Made by a program: the position numbers and the translations under genes. A stretch of 64,000 bases of DNA from contig NC_063452.1 in NCBI RefSeq assembly GCF_020379485.1, positions 56,069,338 through 56,133,337 of the forward strand, given 5' to 3'. Below the pieces are notes generated by a model that was given only the letters and a program-made list of their open reading frames with translations, was not told where the DNA came from and did not search any database. How positions within the stretch are numbered: the stretch's first letter is position 1; each line of letters opens with the position of its first letter. Shown piece by piece: positions 13,385 through 24,988 of the stretch. Source of the DNA: Brassica napus. Taxonomy: Eukaryota; Streptophyta; Magnoliopsida; Brassicales; Brassicaceae.

Positions 13385-15870
13385 TAGATTTAGATAGTAA
13401 GAGTAATATTTAGATTGAACGGTAACAAAGGAATAAGTGAATAATATTATGTAGTACGGTTAAAGTGATGTTTTATAAGTTGTGGAATATTAATGGTTAA
13501 ACAAAAAAGCATTGAATGATAAAATATGAATGTTAACAAAAAAGAAATATGTAGGTCATTTAGAACAGTGACAAAGGAATAAGTGAATAATATTATGTAG
13601 TACGGTTAAAGTGATGTTTTATAAGTTGTGGAATATTAATGGTTAAACAAAAAAGCGTTGAATGATAAAATATGAATGTTAACAAAAAGGAAATATGTAG
13701 GTCATTTGCATCCTTCACATCTCCATCAGTATTGATGCAGTATTGATGCTTGCTTTGCTTTAAACTGTAGGTCATTTGCATCCTGGATGAGAAAAAGAAA
13801 GTGAAATGAAAAATTTATTGCTAAAAATTCTTATTTTTTATTTTTCATCTTAACAGAAACAAAACTTTCAGTCCGGTTTATCATCCATGATACATGTCGA
13901 ATATATAAACTATTATTCTAAAACTGTCCTAAAGAAAAATCATTGGATGCATAAATTGAAACTAATAATTGGCACTAACAATTAGTGTTCTCAGACTTGC
14001 GTATAAAATGAGGTGAACCAAATTAATTATAAGAGATTATTATGATGGTTTGGAATAATACTATTAACCGGTTAGAGTCGAGCCATATCTATCTATATAT
14101 ATAAAGTTAACTTTTTCTCTTCTTATGACAAGTGGTAGAGGGGTTTGATGACATGTGTCCCCATATATTTTTTGTTTTTATATTTTAGGTCCTTCTTCTT
14201 TTACACTTTAACAATTTTGCTTAATACTTTCTAATTGTGCCATAAAATCTTTCTCACACTAACCATTATTATATAAAATTTTATAATCTATTTTATTGGT
14301 CAGTAAAGTTGAAGATGAATAAAAATATATAATAAAAATATATTTTAAAAATTTTATTTATTCATAAATAAAAAATAACATAAACTTTTATTTTTTTTGA
14401 TATTTTCTATTATATTATTTACAAATTATAAATTTATTTGACTATTAAAAACTATAAAATAACTAAACTAAAAAAACTAGAGTACGATACATAATCTAAA
14501 CCTAAATTTCCAAAATCACAAAGAAAAAGCAAAATACTATAGTAACACTAACTCAGTAAAAGTGTGGAACACAAATGAACGCGATCAAGCACCAACCCAA
14601 AAAATCAAAAAAACGGGTCAGAAGGAGAATAATCAATGGAAGATAAAAGTCACCACGAAGCACGAAAACAGATGCCTAAAGCACAACCACCAGCTAAGAG
14701 TTAAGAAGCACCTCACAAACAAACAACCACATACAAGGCGTTCATTGCCAACGAAGAATCACAAAGTTCTGAATAGAAGAGACCAAAGCTCCAAGAGACT
14801 AACTCCACACACCTATACCAAGGGAAGCAGGAAGAGAAGAAAAACAACATAAATGAGGGAGAATGGAAGCTAACCACAAAGAAACCAAATCTCAAGTTTG
14901 AGACAAGAAATAATCTTCCAAGCCCACATAACGTACACGAAGGAAAACACTATCCAAACCTGGAGTGGCAAACATGGCGAAATGGAGAGCCACCGGAGAC
15001 GCAACCAGCGATGAAAAGTGCAACGAGATGAGAGAACAAAGAGAGAAAATGAGACTACAAAAAATCAATAAACTGTGGAGCCATCCTCGATCTATGAAGA
15101 GAACGTAAAAGTCAAATCAGCAAAAACTAGATCTTGAAACCAAGACGAGCAGTGACTATCAACGACAAGCCAACTACGAGGAAGACAACATTAAAGACAA
15201 CTAAACTCTGACCAACCCAAGGAGATGTAGTTCCTAACATTAGCCAAATTTAAGGAAGAAGAGGACAAATATTGACCAGAACAGCGTACAACATCATGAG
15301 AAACAACCGCACAACTGGGAACTCATAAACCTGATCTACAACAAATATTAGATAATCTCACAAGAGAAAAAGACGAGGAAAAACAAGAGAAACGAATGTG
15401 AGTCTTTTTCCAGTGATGGTAAGAAACACCGCACACTGGAAATGTAAACGAAATAAATAGATGGTGATGGCTCAAGTCAAAATATGCGGAGAAGGAAAAA
15501 ACGTCTTAGGAGAATAATGTTCGACGTTGTTAACAAAAAGAATAGTGTTCAAAAATGTGAAAATATTAAATACAATGTTGACGCTTAAACCGTTAATGTT
15601 AGAATCAATAAATGCTTAAATGAAAATTTATTGAAATTCAAGATGCTTTACATTAGAAGCTCATTTCACCACTAACATACTACTATACACACAACAACAC
15701 GTTATTGAAAATACAAACACATAATATATTAACCTATAACTTAATACTACATCACACAATAAAGTACTAAATCATGCTCTTCACAAATAAATAATGACCA
15801 TATAATTACATCATTCAAAAATATCATACTTAACAACAATAAAATAATATTATGCGCAGACATCTCCTAG
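13385..15870. repeat. Partial tandem repeat unit 4, ending at the Helitron 3' terminus
   Basis: Left spacer (13385-14087) plus Helitron only. Similarity to the other units stops exactly at the Helitron CTAG end; the following DNA (taaataaataagag) is unrelated. Up to about 14.82 kb the copy is almost identical to unit 3. Beyond that, mismatches become clearly more frequent. Confidence 0.92.
14088..15870 (+). mobile_element. Helitron copy 4, with a diverged 3' half
   Basis: The 5' end matches the other copies. From about 14820 on, substitutions and small indels accumulate. The terminal hairpin is degraded (tatgcgcagacatctcctag), although CTAG followed by T is kept. This looks like a separate, older Helitron insertion whose 5' part was replaced by recombination with an array copy. 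Confidence 0.8.
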
Positions 15871-16732
15871 TAAATAAATAAGAGATGGTATAAAAACGTG
15901 AGCAAACCAGAAAATGAATCAACAAGTGTGAAATATAAACTTCATTATTGGAAAAGATAAATTTACTTCATCTTTTTTTTGGAAATTTTGTAATATCTAT
16001 AAACTCATAACAAAAATGCCAAGATGAAAAATCAGACTATAAATCTACAAAACATTATTCCCAACGTTTAGCTTTTGCCAACTTCAGTTTATGCTTTGTT
16101 TTACTTTTTGCTTCACCTCTTTGTCTACTTTTTGTTGCCTACTTTATAAACATGTGACAATCATGAAATTGCTCCCTTGATTTAGGCTTTATCTAAGTCA
16201 CTTTACATCTGACAATCAAGTTTGATGAATCCAAAAACTTGAAACCCTAATAAACTCGAACTGGTTAGGACTCCGATTGCCTAGCCCTATCTTAAACCAT
16301 CATAACAAAAAATAGATTCAAATTTTATTGTTGATTAAGAGGATCAAATCACATTGGAATAAGCTTCGCAGCTTAAGATTCCTAAGTGGAAAGATCTAAA
16401 CAGAGATATTCAACTATCATAAACATACGCAAAAATGACAGGAAAGCGAAACTTCTACATGTGTGAACCAGAGTGATCCACAAAGACGACACGTTTCTTT
16501 CACATATTCGACCCAGGTGTCCACCTCTAGCACCAATTAAACCAAACCGTTGAGAAATCAATACAAGCAAAACAAAAAAAGACACAGACAAGAATATTCA
16601 AGAAACGAAGACAATATTCACAAATAAGCAAAAATATGATTTACATACAGAGATAGGAACTCCAAAGTTAACACATGTCGACCAAAAGTAAAGTAATCTA
16701 ACTAAGCTCGGCGATGATGAAGGATCTCTGAA
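15871..16732. other. Intergenic, APRL7 3' flank
   Basis: Unique, moderately AT-rich sequence between the end of the Helitron array and the APRL7 stop codon. The part next to 16733 is presumably the APRL7 3' untranslated region. I see no gene; the 69-codon minus frame at 16382-16591 has no recognisable domain. Confidence 0.6.
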
Positions 16733-18005
16733 TCACCCAGATTGTGAAGTAGATTTTCCTAGCGAGACCGATGCAAGTGCGTTCTTTGCTCTCTCTTGGA
16801 AGTTCCTGGTTTTCGCTAGTCTCAGTTTAATCCAAAGCCTCCTCACATCGATCATGTGCATGGCACGGCCAAACAGCTGGCTAGTTTCACCGAGTATTCC
16901 CAAGCTCAGATGCGGAGCATAAGATGCCCACAACGTTTGCAAGCGCGCTCCCATGATGGGGAAGATCAAAATTGCCAGTTTCAAAGACAGAAACATCAGT
17001 GCAAGTACCAAATATGGATCTCTTTCAGTTATTTCCTTGATAGATGACCCGCTGTGTAGCCATGTGATCAGATTACCATGGGTGTCATAGCTCGTTGGTT
17101 CACCTTCATCCACATACTGGACAGGTTTAAGACCTGGAAAGCAAAGCCACAGAGACACACCGAGTGGAGCTTATTATAACAGAAGTTAAACTGATTGTTT
17201 TGCCAGGCATTCATGCTTCTTCAAGGGAAGTGAGTGGTGTGCTAATGTATTCAGATATGCAGAAAACAGAGACGCAGGAGAAGAACCCTCACCTGTTGTT
17301 AGTTCGTAAAACTGAATAAAGGATGTAAGATCCTTCTGTCCATGGTATCGGATCCTGAATGTTTGATTCACCATGAGGATTGAAGGCAAGCTATGGATAC
17401 CATACCTAGAAAAGACACTGCAAATTGTGAAAATCGTAAAGGTCAATCAATCAACGTGGACCAAAAAAGAAGATGCTCAACAGGGCTTATAAACACATTC
17501 TAATAGTAGAAGGCAGTTCTTACGATGGTAAAGCCTGAGATTGCTCAACAACCAGGTGCCTTATGTGGGGGAACATTGAGCTCAGAACATCAAACTTGGG
17601 GCGAACTGCACGTGAAAACGGGCACCTGGAGGTATAAAATAGTATGGAAGTATAAGCATTTACATGGTTTGAATTGTCTAGCAAGTCTCCATCCACCTGA
17701 ATTAGGCAACAAACACACAAATTTAGATACTTGTCGAGATACAAAACAAGCCCCACATCAAAGCCAAGCCATAGCAAATTCAATCGGAAAATCACAAACG
17801 ACCAACCATAAGAAGGTGAGGAGAAGATAAGCTAATTATTGCGTACCGGTCTGGGATAAAGAGAGTGATGACATTTATTCTCGATTCCGCATCGGAAGAC
17901 CTCGAATTCATCATGATGATCGCAAACGTCAACGGAGGAAGCGAAGCCGGAAGGTAAGCATGACCCAGCTATCGCACAGAGGAGGATGGGGACCCGGTAA
18001 CTCAT
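16733..18005 (-). CDS. APRL7: 5'-adenylylsulfate reductase-like / PDI-like thioredoxin-fold membrane protein
   Basis: Four exons on the minus strand: from the start codon at 18005 to 17847, then 17696-17524, 17417-17293 and 17133-16733, giving 285 aa. The start chosen (MSYRVPILLCAI) gives a clean signal peptide; an in-frame ATG at 18038 would add 11 residues. After the signal comes a thioredoxin-like domain in which the redox site is replaced by YTSRCPFSRAV, with one cysteine instead of CxxC, followed by SRYGIHSLPSILMVNQ and a cis-proline region. A membrane segment (LVLALMFLSLKLAILIFPIM) lies near residue 200. This is the pattern of the plant APRL5/APRL7 group, which is likely in the endomembrane system and unlikely to be a true APS reductase. 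All introns have GT/AG borders. APRL7 rather than APRL5 is inferred from synteny. Confidence 0.85.
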
Positions 18006-18480
18006 TCTACTACGATGAGAGGAATATAGAGATATCAAAATTCCCTGGAAACTATCTTCCTCGGATCAACGATTGAGGGCGTAATCGCTTCAGATTTCGA
18101 TGGCAAAAGCACAACGGCTGAAATCAACAACAGAAAACTAAGACGACACAAAATTAAAATTAAAATTAAAAACTATTAGGCGCGTAGTCTTCTTAGATCC
18201 GTGTGAAATGTCAATAAAGTTTTGTCACTTGTTTTTGCAGAAATCACAGATCGACAGACAGACCACCGCCAATTATCTATTTGCCTACGTTGACATATCC
18301 CCCTTTGACAGATGAGACCGACCACCGAATCCTTTTGTTCAATAATTTTACAAAAAAATAGTATTTTGGAAGGTTATTACACTTTTATACAAGTTGATTA
18401 AGAATTTTCTAGAGGTTAAACTGGTAGATAAGAAAGAAAGCAAAAAAAAGGTTAGACAGAAAATGATTTGTTTGGTTAAT
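18006..18480. other. APRL7 upstream region
   Basis: Includes the APRL7 5' untranslated region and promoter on the minus strand. I see no other gene. Repeat-rich AT DNA begins at about 18480. Confidence 0.5.
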
Positions 18481-19130
18481 TTTATACTATATAAAATTTG
18501 AGGCTATAACCCATCGAGAGCGTCCACATAGGGATTTAAACCACCAATCGTAGTATGACAAATTATTATTTAAGTTTACTATTTTTAAAAATGTTAGTAT
18601 TACCAAAAAAATGTTTATTTCAAACTAAAATATAAATCAATATCCAATAAGGTAAATTTACAAAAATATAAATACTATATTAAGTTAACATAATGTTTAA
18701 TATTTTTCGAAAATTAAAAAATAAATAACGAAAAGAATAATTAATTTAAAAATACAAGACTTTCAAACAAGTATAACTATATAAATCTAAATTTAAACTC
18801 ATGATTTTCAAAGTTTAGGTTATATACTATTGAAAATATTCAAACTAACATATACTATATATAAGTTGATATTATAAATCATTGAGAATGTTCACATATT
18901 ATTTTAAAGCACCAAAAATATACCAAATCGTTTTTCAATTTGGTATTTCTAAAAATGTTAATATTACAAAATTTTTTATTTCAAAATAAAATATAAATAA
19001 TTATCAAATAAGTTAAACTTACAAAGTTAAAAACATCATGTACAAATCTATACTATATAAAATAAAGTTTCGAAAATTAACATAAAAATAACAAACAAAT
19101 ATAATAGTTAATTTAAAAATGCAATACTTT

Positions 19131-19430
19131 TTTTTTTTTTTGTCAGCAGCAAAACAGATTCATATAGACTCTGCGAACCATCCCGGTAACTCTGCATCCA
19201 TATGAACGACAAACGACGGTTGTTTCCTTGCACTGCGTGCTAGACTATCCGCCTTTGAGTTATGTGTCCGTGGTATATGAATGATCTCTGAGCTGTTGAA
19301 ACTTCTCTTCAAGAACTTTATGTCTTCCAAATAACTTGCAAAGGCTGGCCACTCTTCTGTTTCTGAAACTATCTTCACCAATTGAGCACAATCCGTTGCA
19401 AAAGTAACACAAGACTGTCGAAGATTCCTC
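19131..19430 (-). mobile_element. 5'-truncated LINE fragment with RNase H-like coding end
   Basis: A minus-strand frame (19432-19160) ends in a plant LINE RNase H-like (RVT_3) C-terminus: HIPRTHNSKADSLARSAR, then PGWFAES. A poly(A) tail follows, seen as a T-run at 19128-19141 on the plus strand. The piece is flanked by near-identical 12-bp direct repeats, atgcaatacttt (19119-19130) and atgcattacttt (19431-19442), the target duplication. Only the 3' 300 bp was inserted, typical of aborted reverse transcription. It sits inside the AT-rich repeat block and splits one of its motif copies. Confidence 0.8.
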
Positions 19431-22238
19431 ATGCATTACTTTCAAACAATTATAACTATATAAATCTAAAACACATGATTTATAAAATTTAGGTTATATA
19501 CTGCTGAAAATATTCAACAAAAATATGTACTATATGTAATTTTATGCAATAAATCATTGAGAATATCCACATATTATTTTAAAGCACCAAAATATGTCAA
19601 ATTACCATTTTAATTATTATTTTAAAAATTTCAAGATTTTCAAAAAATGTTTATTTCAAAATAAAAAGGAAACTACTATTCAATTTAGTGAAAATGCAAA
19701 ATTATTAAAGGAATCAATTTGATATATAAAGTAAACCTTTGAAAGACCAACATAAAATCAACTAACAAAAAAAATCTTAAAGAATACAAGATTTTAAAAT
19801 AATAAAACAATATGAATCTAAAGCACTTTTCATTACATATGAATCTAACAAAATATGATTTCAAAATGGAAGCTATTTCTTTCAAAAAAATATCAATAAT
19901 AAATTTTGTAAGCAAAATTGCCAAATAACTAAAAGAATCAGTTTATTATAAGAAATAAATGTTTGGAAGATCAACATAAAATTAAGTAACAAAATAATCT
20001 TAAAAATATAAAGATTTCAAATAATAAAGACAATGTAAATCTAAATCACTTTTTCATTACATATGAATCTAAATAACATATGATTTCAAAATTGAGGATA
20101 TATATTATTTAAGTGTTCACATAGAATTTAAAAATATCATTATAATAATATAAAAGTCAGCATCTTAATTTGATAAAGTAAATAAAAATATTATTAAAGA
20201 TAATTAACTTGATATATAAAATAATTATATATTTGAAATTAAACAAAAAATTAACAAAAATAAAAATATTCAAAAAGAAACAAAGTTTTAAAAAACATAT
20301 TTATAAATAATCACGTATGTAAAAATAAATAAAAAACAGCACAAAATTATAAAAAGATAAATTAAAATTTGTAAAACTTATCTTTAAAGTTAGATTGATA
20401 TTTGTAGCTAATTATTGAAAACTTAATATAATAAGAGACTGTTCACGTACCTTATAGGAATTGGTATTGATCGCATATTATTATTAAAAATATAATTATG
20501 TATGTAACCTTTAATATGATATGGACTATATGCTTTAAAAAACAGAAATAACTTAAAATATTCACAAATAACATATACTATATATAATTTGATGCCGTAA
20601 ATTATTGAGAATATTCATATATTATCTTGAAGCACCAAGAAAAATATTTTAATCACCATTTTATATATTACTTATAGAACTTTCAAAAATTGTTTCTTTC
20701 ATAATCAATGTAAAATTTAGAAAAAGCCAAAATCATTAAAGGAATCATATTGATATATAAACTAAATATTTGGAAGAATAACATAAATTTTACGTACAAA
20801 ATATAATATTAAAAAATAAAAGAATTTGAAATAATAAAGAAAATATGAATCTAAAGCACATATGATTTTAAAATTGAGGCTATATGTTATTTAAAGTGGT
20901 CACATAGAAGCTAAAATTATTATTAATAATATCTATTCTCAAAATGTTAATTTGATATTTTTAAATATAAAATTTACAATATTTTATTTCTCTCAAAATA
21001 AAATTAAATAATTTTAAATTTTTTTGCCAGAAATAATTAACTTTATTTTTAAACTAAATATTTGAAAATTAAAAATAAAATTTTATCGAACAAAAATAAC
21101 ATTTTAAAAAAGAAATCAACATAAAAAAATGTTCTAATAATCATGTATGTGAAAGTAAAATAAAAATAAATACAAAATTACAAAAATGATAAATTAACTA
21201 ATGTATTAATTATCTTAAAAATTAGATTGGTATTTATACTAAATTCTTGAAAACTTAACATAAAAAGAGTTTAACAAGAAAAAAACAAATTATGTCCACA
21301 ACCAATATTACGAAAAGGGCTATATACTATTAAAAATATTCATATATAAATAAAAATACGAAAAAATTCCAAATCAGTATCATTGTTTAATATTTTTATA
21401 AATCTTAATATTTCTAAAGTAAATCTATAAATTAATTTCAAAATATGAACTAAAATTAACTAACTTGATATATATGCTAACTATCTTAAAACATAACACT
21501 AAAATTTATTTAAAAAATTCATAAAGTATGTCAAAACATAAAATAGCATATACATAAAAATAAAATATATAATTAATATTAAAATAATTAACCTAATCAA
21601 ATAAGTAAAAAATAAAACTTTAGTATTTTTATATTGGTGTTGGCTACAAAATCATCTAATTTTATAATAGATTATAAAAGGTTCTTAAAAACATTGGTCA
21701 ATTTTCGTTTCTTCGTTACCGGGCCAATTCAGTTTTGGCTTATAATAAGCTTACAAAGTTCTATTAAAAATAAAATGTGGTAAGAATAATCCACAATTAA
21801 TACACATATTGTTGATTAAACAGTTTGTTTATATGCTTTTGAATTGCTTTTTATCAATTAAATAAATTAACATAGTTATTTACTCATCAACAATTAGATT
21901 TTAATAAATTTTGAGACAATTGTTTTAAAAAAAATCATAATCCAAATATTCATTTAACTAACCAAACATGTTTTTATGAAACATACCTAAATTTTTTTAT
22001 TATCTAAAATATATATATTTTTTTAAATTAGGTCACTAATAATAATAAATCGAAGTACATGGTAACCCTTTTCCGAGAAAAGTAACTTCTCAATCGGGGA
22101 AAACATTTTGTGAACCGCTAAAACATCATAATTCCACCACTAATTTATATTGTAACTATATCAAGTAGGAGATATATTTAATTTTTTAGATTTTTATTTT
22201 TTATTTTAATAAATAAAATATTACTTAATATTAGCATA

Positions 22239-22243
<5 letters not shown>

Positions 22244-22272
<29 letters not shown>
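22244..22272. repeat. (TA)n microsatellite
   Basis: About 14 uninterrupted TA units followed by a T-run. Confidence 0.9.
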
Positions 22273-22275
<3 letters not shown>

Positions 22276-23190
22276 TTCTCCTTTTCTTATATCTAACAAA
22301 CAGATAGTTACTATTATTTAAATTTCATAAAAATATTTATTATGATTTAGACCTAAATATACATATAAAACTATTAGATATGCATTTAAAAGAATTAGAT
22401 AAGAGTATTTTAAATACAAACATGCATAAAGTAAGTATATAATAATACATTCATTCTAAAAATTTGGTAAATACAAAAAAGTTAGATATATTGCATAAGG
22501 ATTAACTTTTTATGTCAAATAGAAATATATATAAAATTATAATAAAATATTTATAACAGTGTTGTATTAGTTAATAAGCATGGACCAATCTATATGACGC
22601 TTTTAATTTATTTATTAAGAAACAATATACACATGTTTATAAATACATTTATACATTTACGTATACAAACAAACTGATATCTAAATATTAGTTATTTAAA
22701 TGGTAAAATTGTATAAAAACTTAACTATGAAAAATAATAAAGCACACTTTAAATAAATTTCATAGAAAAATATATATAAAACAATTTTCTATTATATTAT
22801 CTTAATATTATTAAAAAATAAAACTAATTATTAATAAAGTATTCATAGTAGTGTATAGTATAGTATAGTAGTGTATATGTACTGAGAAATCTATGTGATA
22901 TTAAAATTGTGTACTTATAAGAAACTGTAAATACTTTAGTAACAGTAATTTTACTTTTATAATACAAACAAATAAATAGCTAAGTTCAAAAATAACAAAT
23001 TTATAAAAACAATGTAAATAGGAAATCAAATAATATTTTAATAATATTAATAAAAATATTTTTTACGAAATTCATCTTTTTCTTAAAAAATATTGCAAAA
23101 TTAAATTAAATTAAATTATTAAAGCAGATTCGCGCTCGAGTAAAAAATCTAGTTATAGTATAAAAAGACTTAACGATCTGACCCAATGAA

Positions 23191-23221
23191 GGCCCATTAG
23201 TTTGATTCAACAGGGCCCATT
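23191..23221 (+). promoter_or_regulatory. GGCCCA (site II-type) promoter motifs upstream of the nCBP pseudogene
   Basis: GGCCCATT at 23191 and GGGCCCAT near 23213 lie about 130-160 bp upstream of the pseudogene ATG. Such telo/site II elements are common in promoters of plant translation-related genes. This suggests the ancestral cap-binding gene promoter is still recognisable. Confidence 0.45.
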
Positions 23222-23348
23222 GGCAAGTTTTCTGGAGGTTTTGAGCTCCGTTTATATATTTGACAGGAGAGTCTCGTCAAATGAGCTCGTCTTCTCTCGC
23301 CTTTGAACCCGAACGCCTGAAGCTGAAATCGAGAAGCAAAAAATAAAA

Positions 23349-24645
23349 ATGGAGATTACGGAGAGGAGGCACGATGAGATCATGGACAATGTCAAGTCGC
23401 AGTATGTTTCCGATGAACGCCACTCTCGCGCGCGAGCTCAAAGCTGGTTTGCATCCTCTACTGGTTTTCTTTACATCAATGTCAAAATCTGATGTTAGCC
23501 GAAAGATTGTGAAATTTATGTTTAGAGCCTAGGTTGGCGAAGATTCGGATTCTAAAATCTACAACTTCTGCAAGTGTTCTTAGGTTTTTGCGACTTTGTT
23601 TAATGTCTATGAGCTCAAGAATCGTGCTCTAGTGAGACATTAGTATTCGTGGAACTTAATGTTCGGGGGATTTAATTTTAAGCTCATGTAAGTGTGAGAA
23701 AACTTTCAATAGTAATCTTGAGAGAACATGCCATCCAGTAGAACATTGGATTATACACTGGCTAGCCAGCGGCTCCACGTTTTTCTTAAAAATTTCTTTT
23801 TTTGGAAATTTTCAGTACAGGTTTGCGATTTGGTAAGGGGTCAGGAACCAGACATCTTACGAAGATATCATTAAGAAGATTGTTGAATTCAGCACGGTAA
23901 GCTCACAGAATTCTAAGGGGAAAAGCTGTTTGCTATCTTATCTTTGTTTTACTTTATGAGATATGGCTTTGGTTTCACAGGTTGAAGGGTTTTGGGCCTG
24001 CTACTGTCACCTTGCTCGTTCTTCTCTATTGCCTAGTCCAAGTGATCTCCATTTCTTCAAGGATGGCATTCGCCCCATGTGGGAGGTACTTATTTTCAGT
24101 ATGTTGATTTTTACTTGCTGTCCTTGTGTTTGTTCGTATGTGGATCATCGATATCTCTAATACTACTAAAGTTGCTAAAATTCATTTCAATCAGGATGGT
24201 GCCAACTGCAAATGGTGGAAAGTGGATCATACGTTTCTCCAAAGGTGTATCTTCTCGGTTCTGGGAAGATCTGGTGAGTTTGTTTCTCTTTTTGTAAATG
24301 TTCTTTAACCTGACCATATCTTTCATACTTAGAGTCTGAGTTTTGAAAAAAAGAAATCTAGAAATGATGTTTTATACCCTTCCATTTATTTGGTTTTCTT
24401 CAGCTTCTTGCGTTGGTAGGTGACCAGCTTGATGATGCTGATAACATCTGTGGGGCAGTGCTGAGGACATCATTAGTGTGTGGAATCGCAATGCTTTTCA
24501 TCATCAGGTGAGATTACTATTCACAAGATCTTTCGCAATCAAACGGCACTTGAAGCTGCCTCATGCATATGTCATGGAATACAAGCCCCACGATGCTTCT
24601 CTTCGTGACAGCTCTTCCTACAGGAACACTTGGCTGAGAGGATAG
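23349..24645 (+). pseudogene. NCBP: nCBP (novel cap-binding protein, eIF4E family) pseudogene
   Basis: Six exon pieces match Arabidopsis nCBP as remembered, from the start (MEITERRHDEIMDN) to the end (SSYRNTWLRG, stop at 24643-24645). Lesions: (1) an expanded GC run near 23430 shifts the frame before ELKAGLHPL; (2) in exon 2 (about 23816-23899) the codons after FAIW are deleted, leaving an in-frame TAA before GVRNQ; (3) an extra A in TGCAAATGGTGG near 24210 shifts the frame before GGKWIIRFSK; (4) about 16 bp are missing after CGAVL near 24462; (5) the last intron is cut to about 30 bp, and its acceptor and the start of the last exon are gone. The intact exon VEGFWACYCHLARSS (from about 23982) shows the cap-binding fold segment. 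It cannot encode a working cap-binding protein. Confidence 0.88.
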
Positions 24646-24988
24646 GTTCAAAGTAGACCATTGTATCACGTGATGTGGGGAAAGATTCGGAAAGCTCTCC
24701 TGCAACCTACCTGGGAAGATATATGGACTGAACCATATTCTCGATAGCACATTGTCAGATGGCTCACGAACTCAGCAGCGAAAATCCTGGCTAATTTTGT
24801 GTATTTCAATCGTTTTCTTGTTTTCAGATATAATGATTTAATGATAACTTGAATTCACGTACTGGCGTACATTATTATCACTTGCGTCTCAAACAGTATG
24901 TCAATATACAAACTATGGCCTCTGATGTACATTAACAGTTAAAAAAACGAGTGTGGCTCAGGTGTGGATAGTTCATCGATCTCAAAAG
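24646..24988. other. Intergenic between nCBP pseudogene and CSD3
   Basis: 343 bp between two converging genes, presumably their 3' flanks. No gene or repeat is recognised. Confidence 0.6.

Larger units (their letters stand above)
18481..23152. repeat. AT-rich degenerate repeat block, possibly one large Helitron-like element
   Basis: About 4.7 kb with no intact gene. A motif like tatactatata...attgagaatattcacatattattttaaagcacc recurs in diverged form near 18500, 18850, 19530 and 20575, so the block is made of degenerate internal repeats. It ends taaaaaatctag followed by T at 23152, compatible with a Helitron CTAG 3' terminus, but the preceding hairpin is weak and no clear TC 5' end is visible. 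Assignment to Helitrons is tentative. Confidence 0.45.

Noticed and set aside
19685..19924. 79-codon hydrophobic minus frame
   Set aside because: It is an AT-rich frame dominated by Phe/Leu/Ile codons within degenerate repeat DNA, with no family resemblance.
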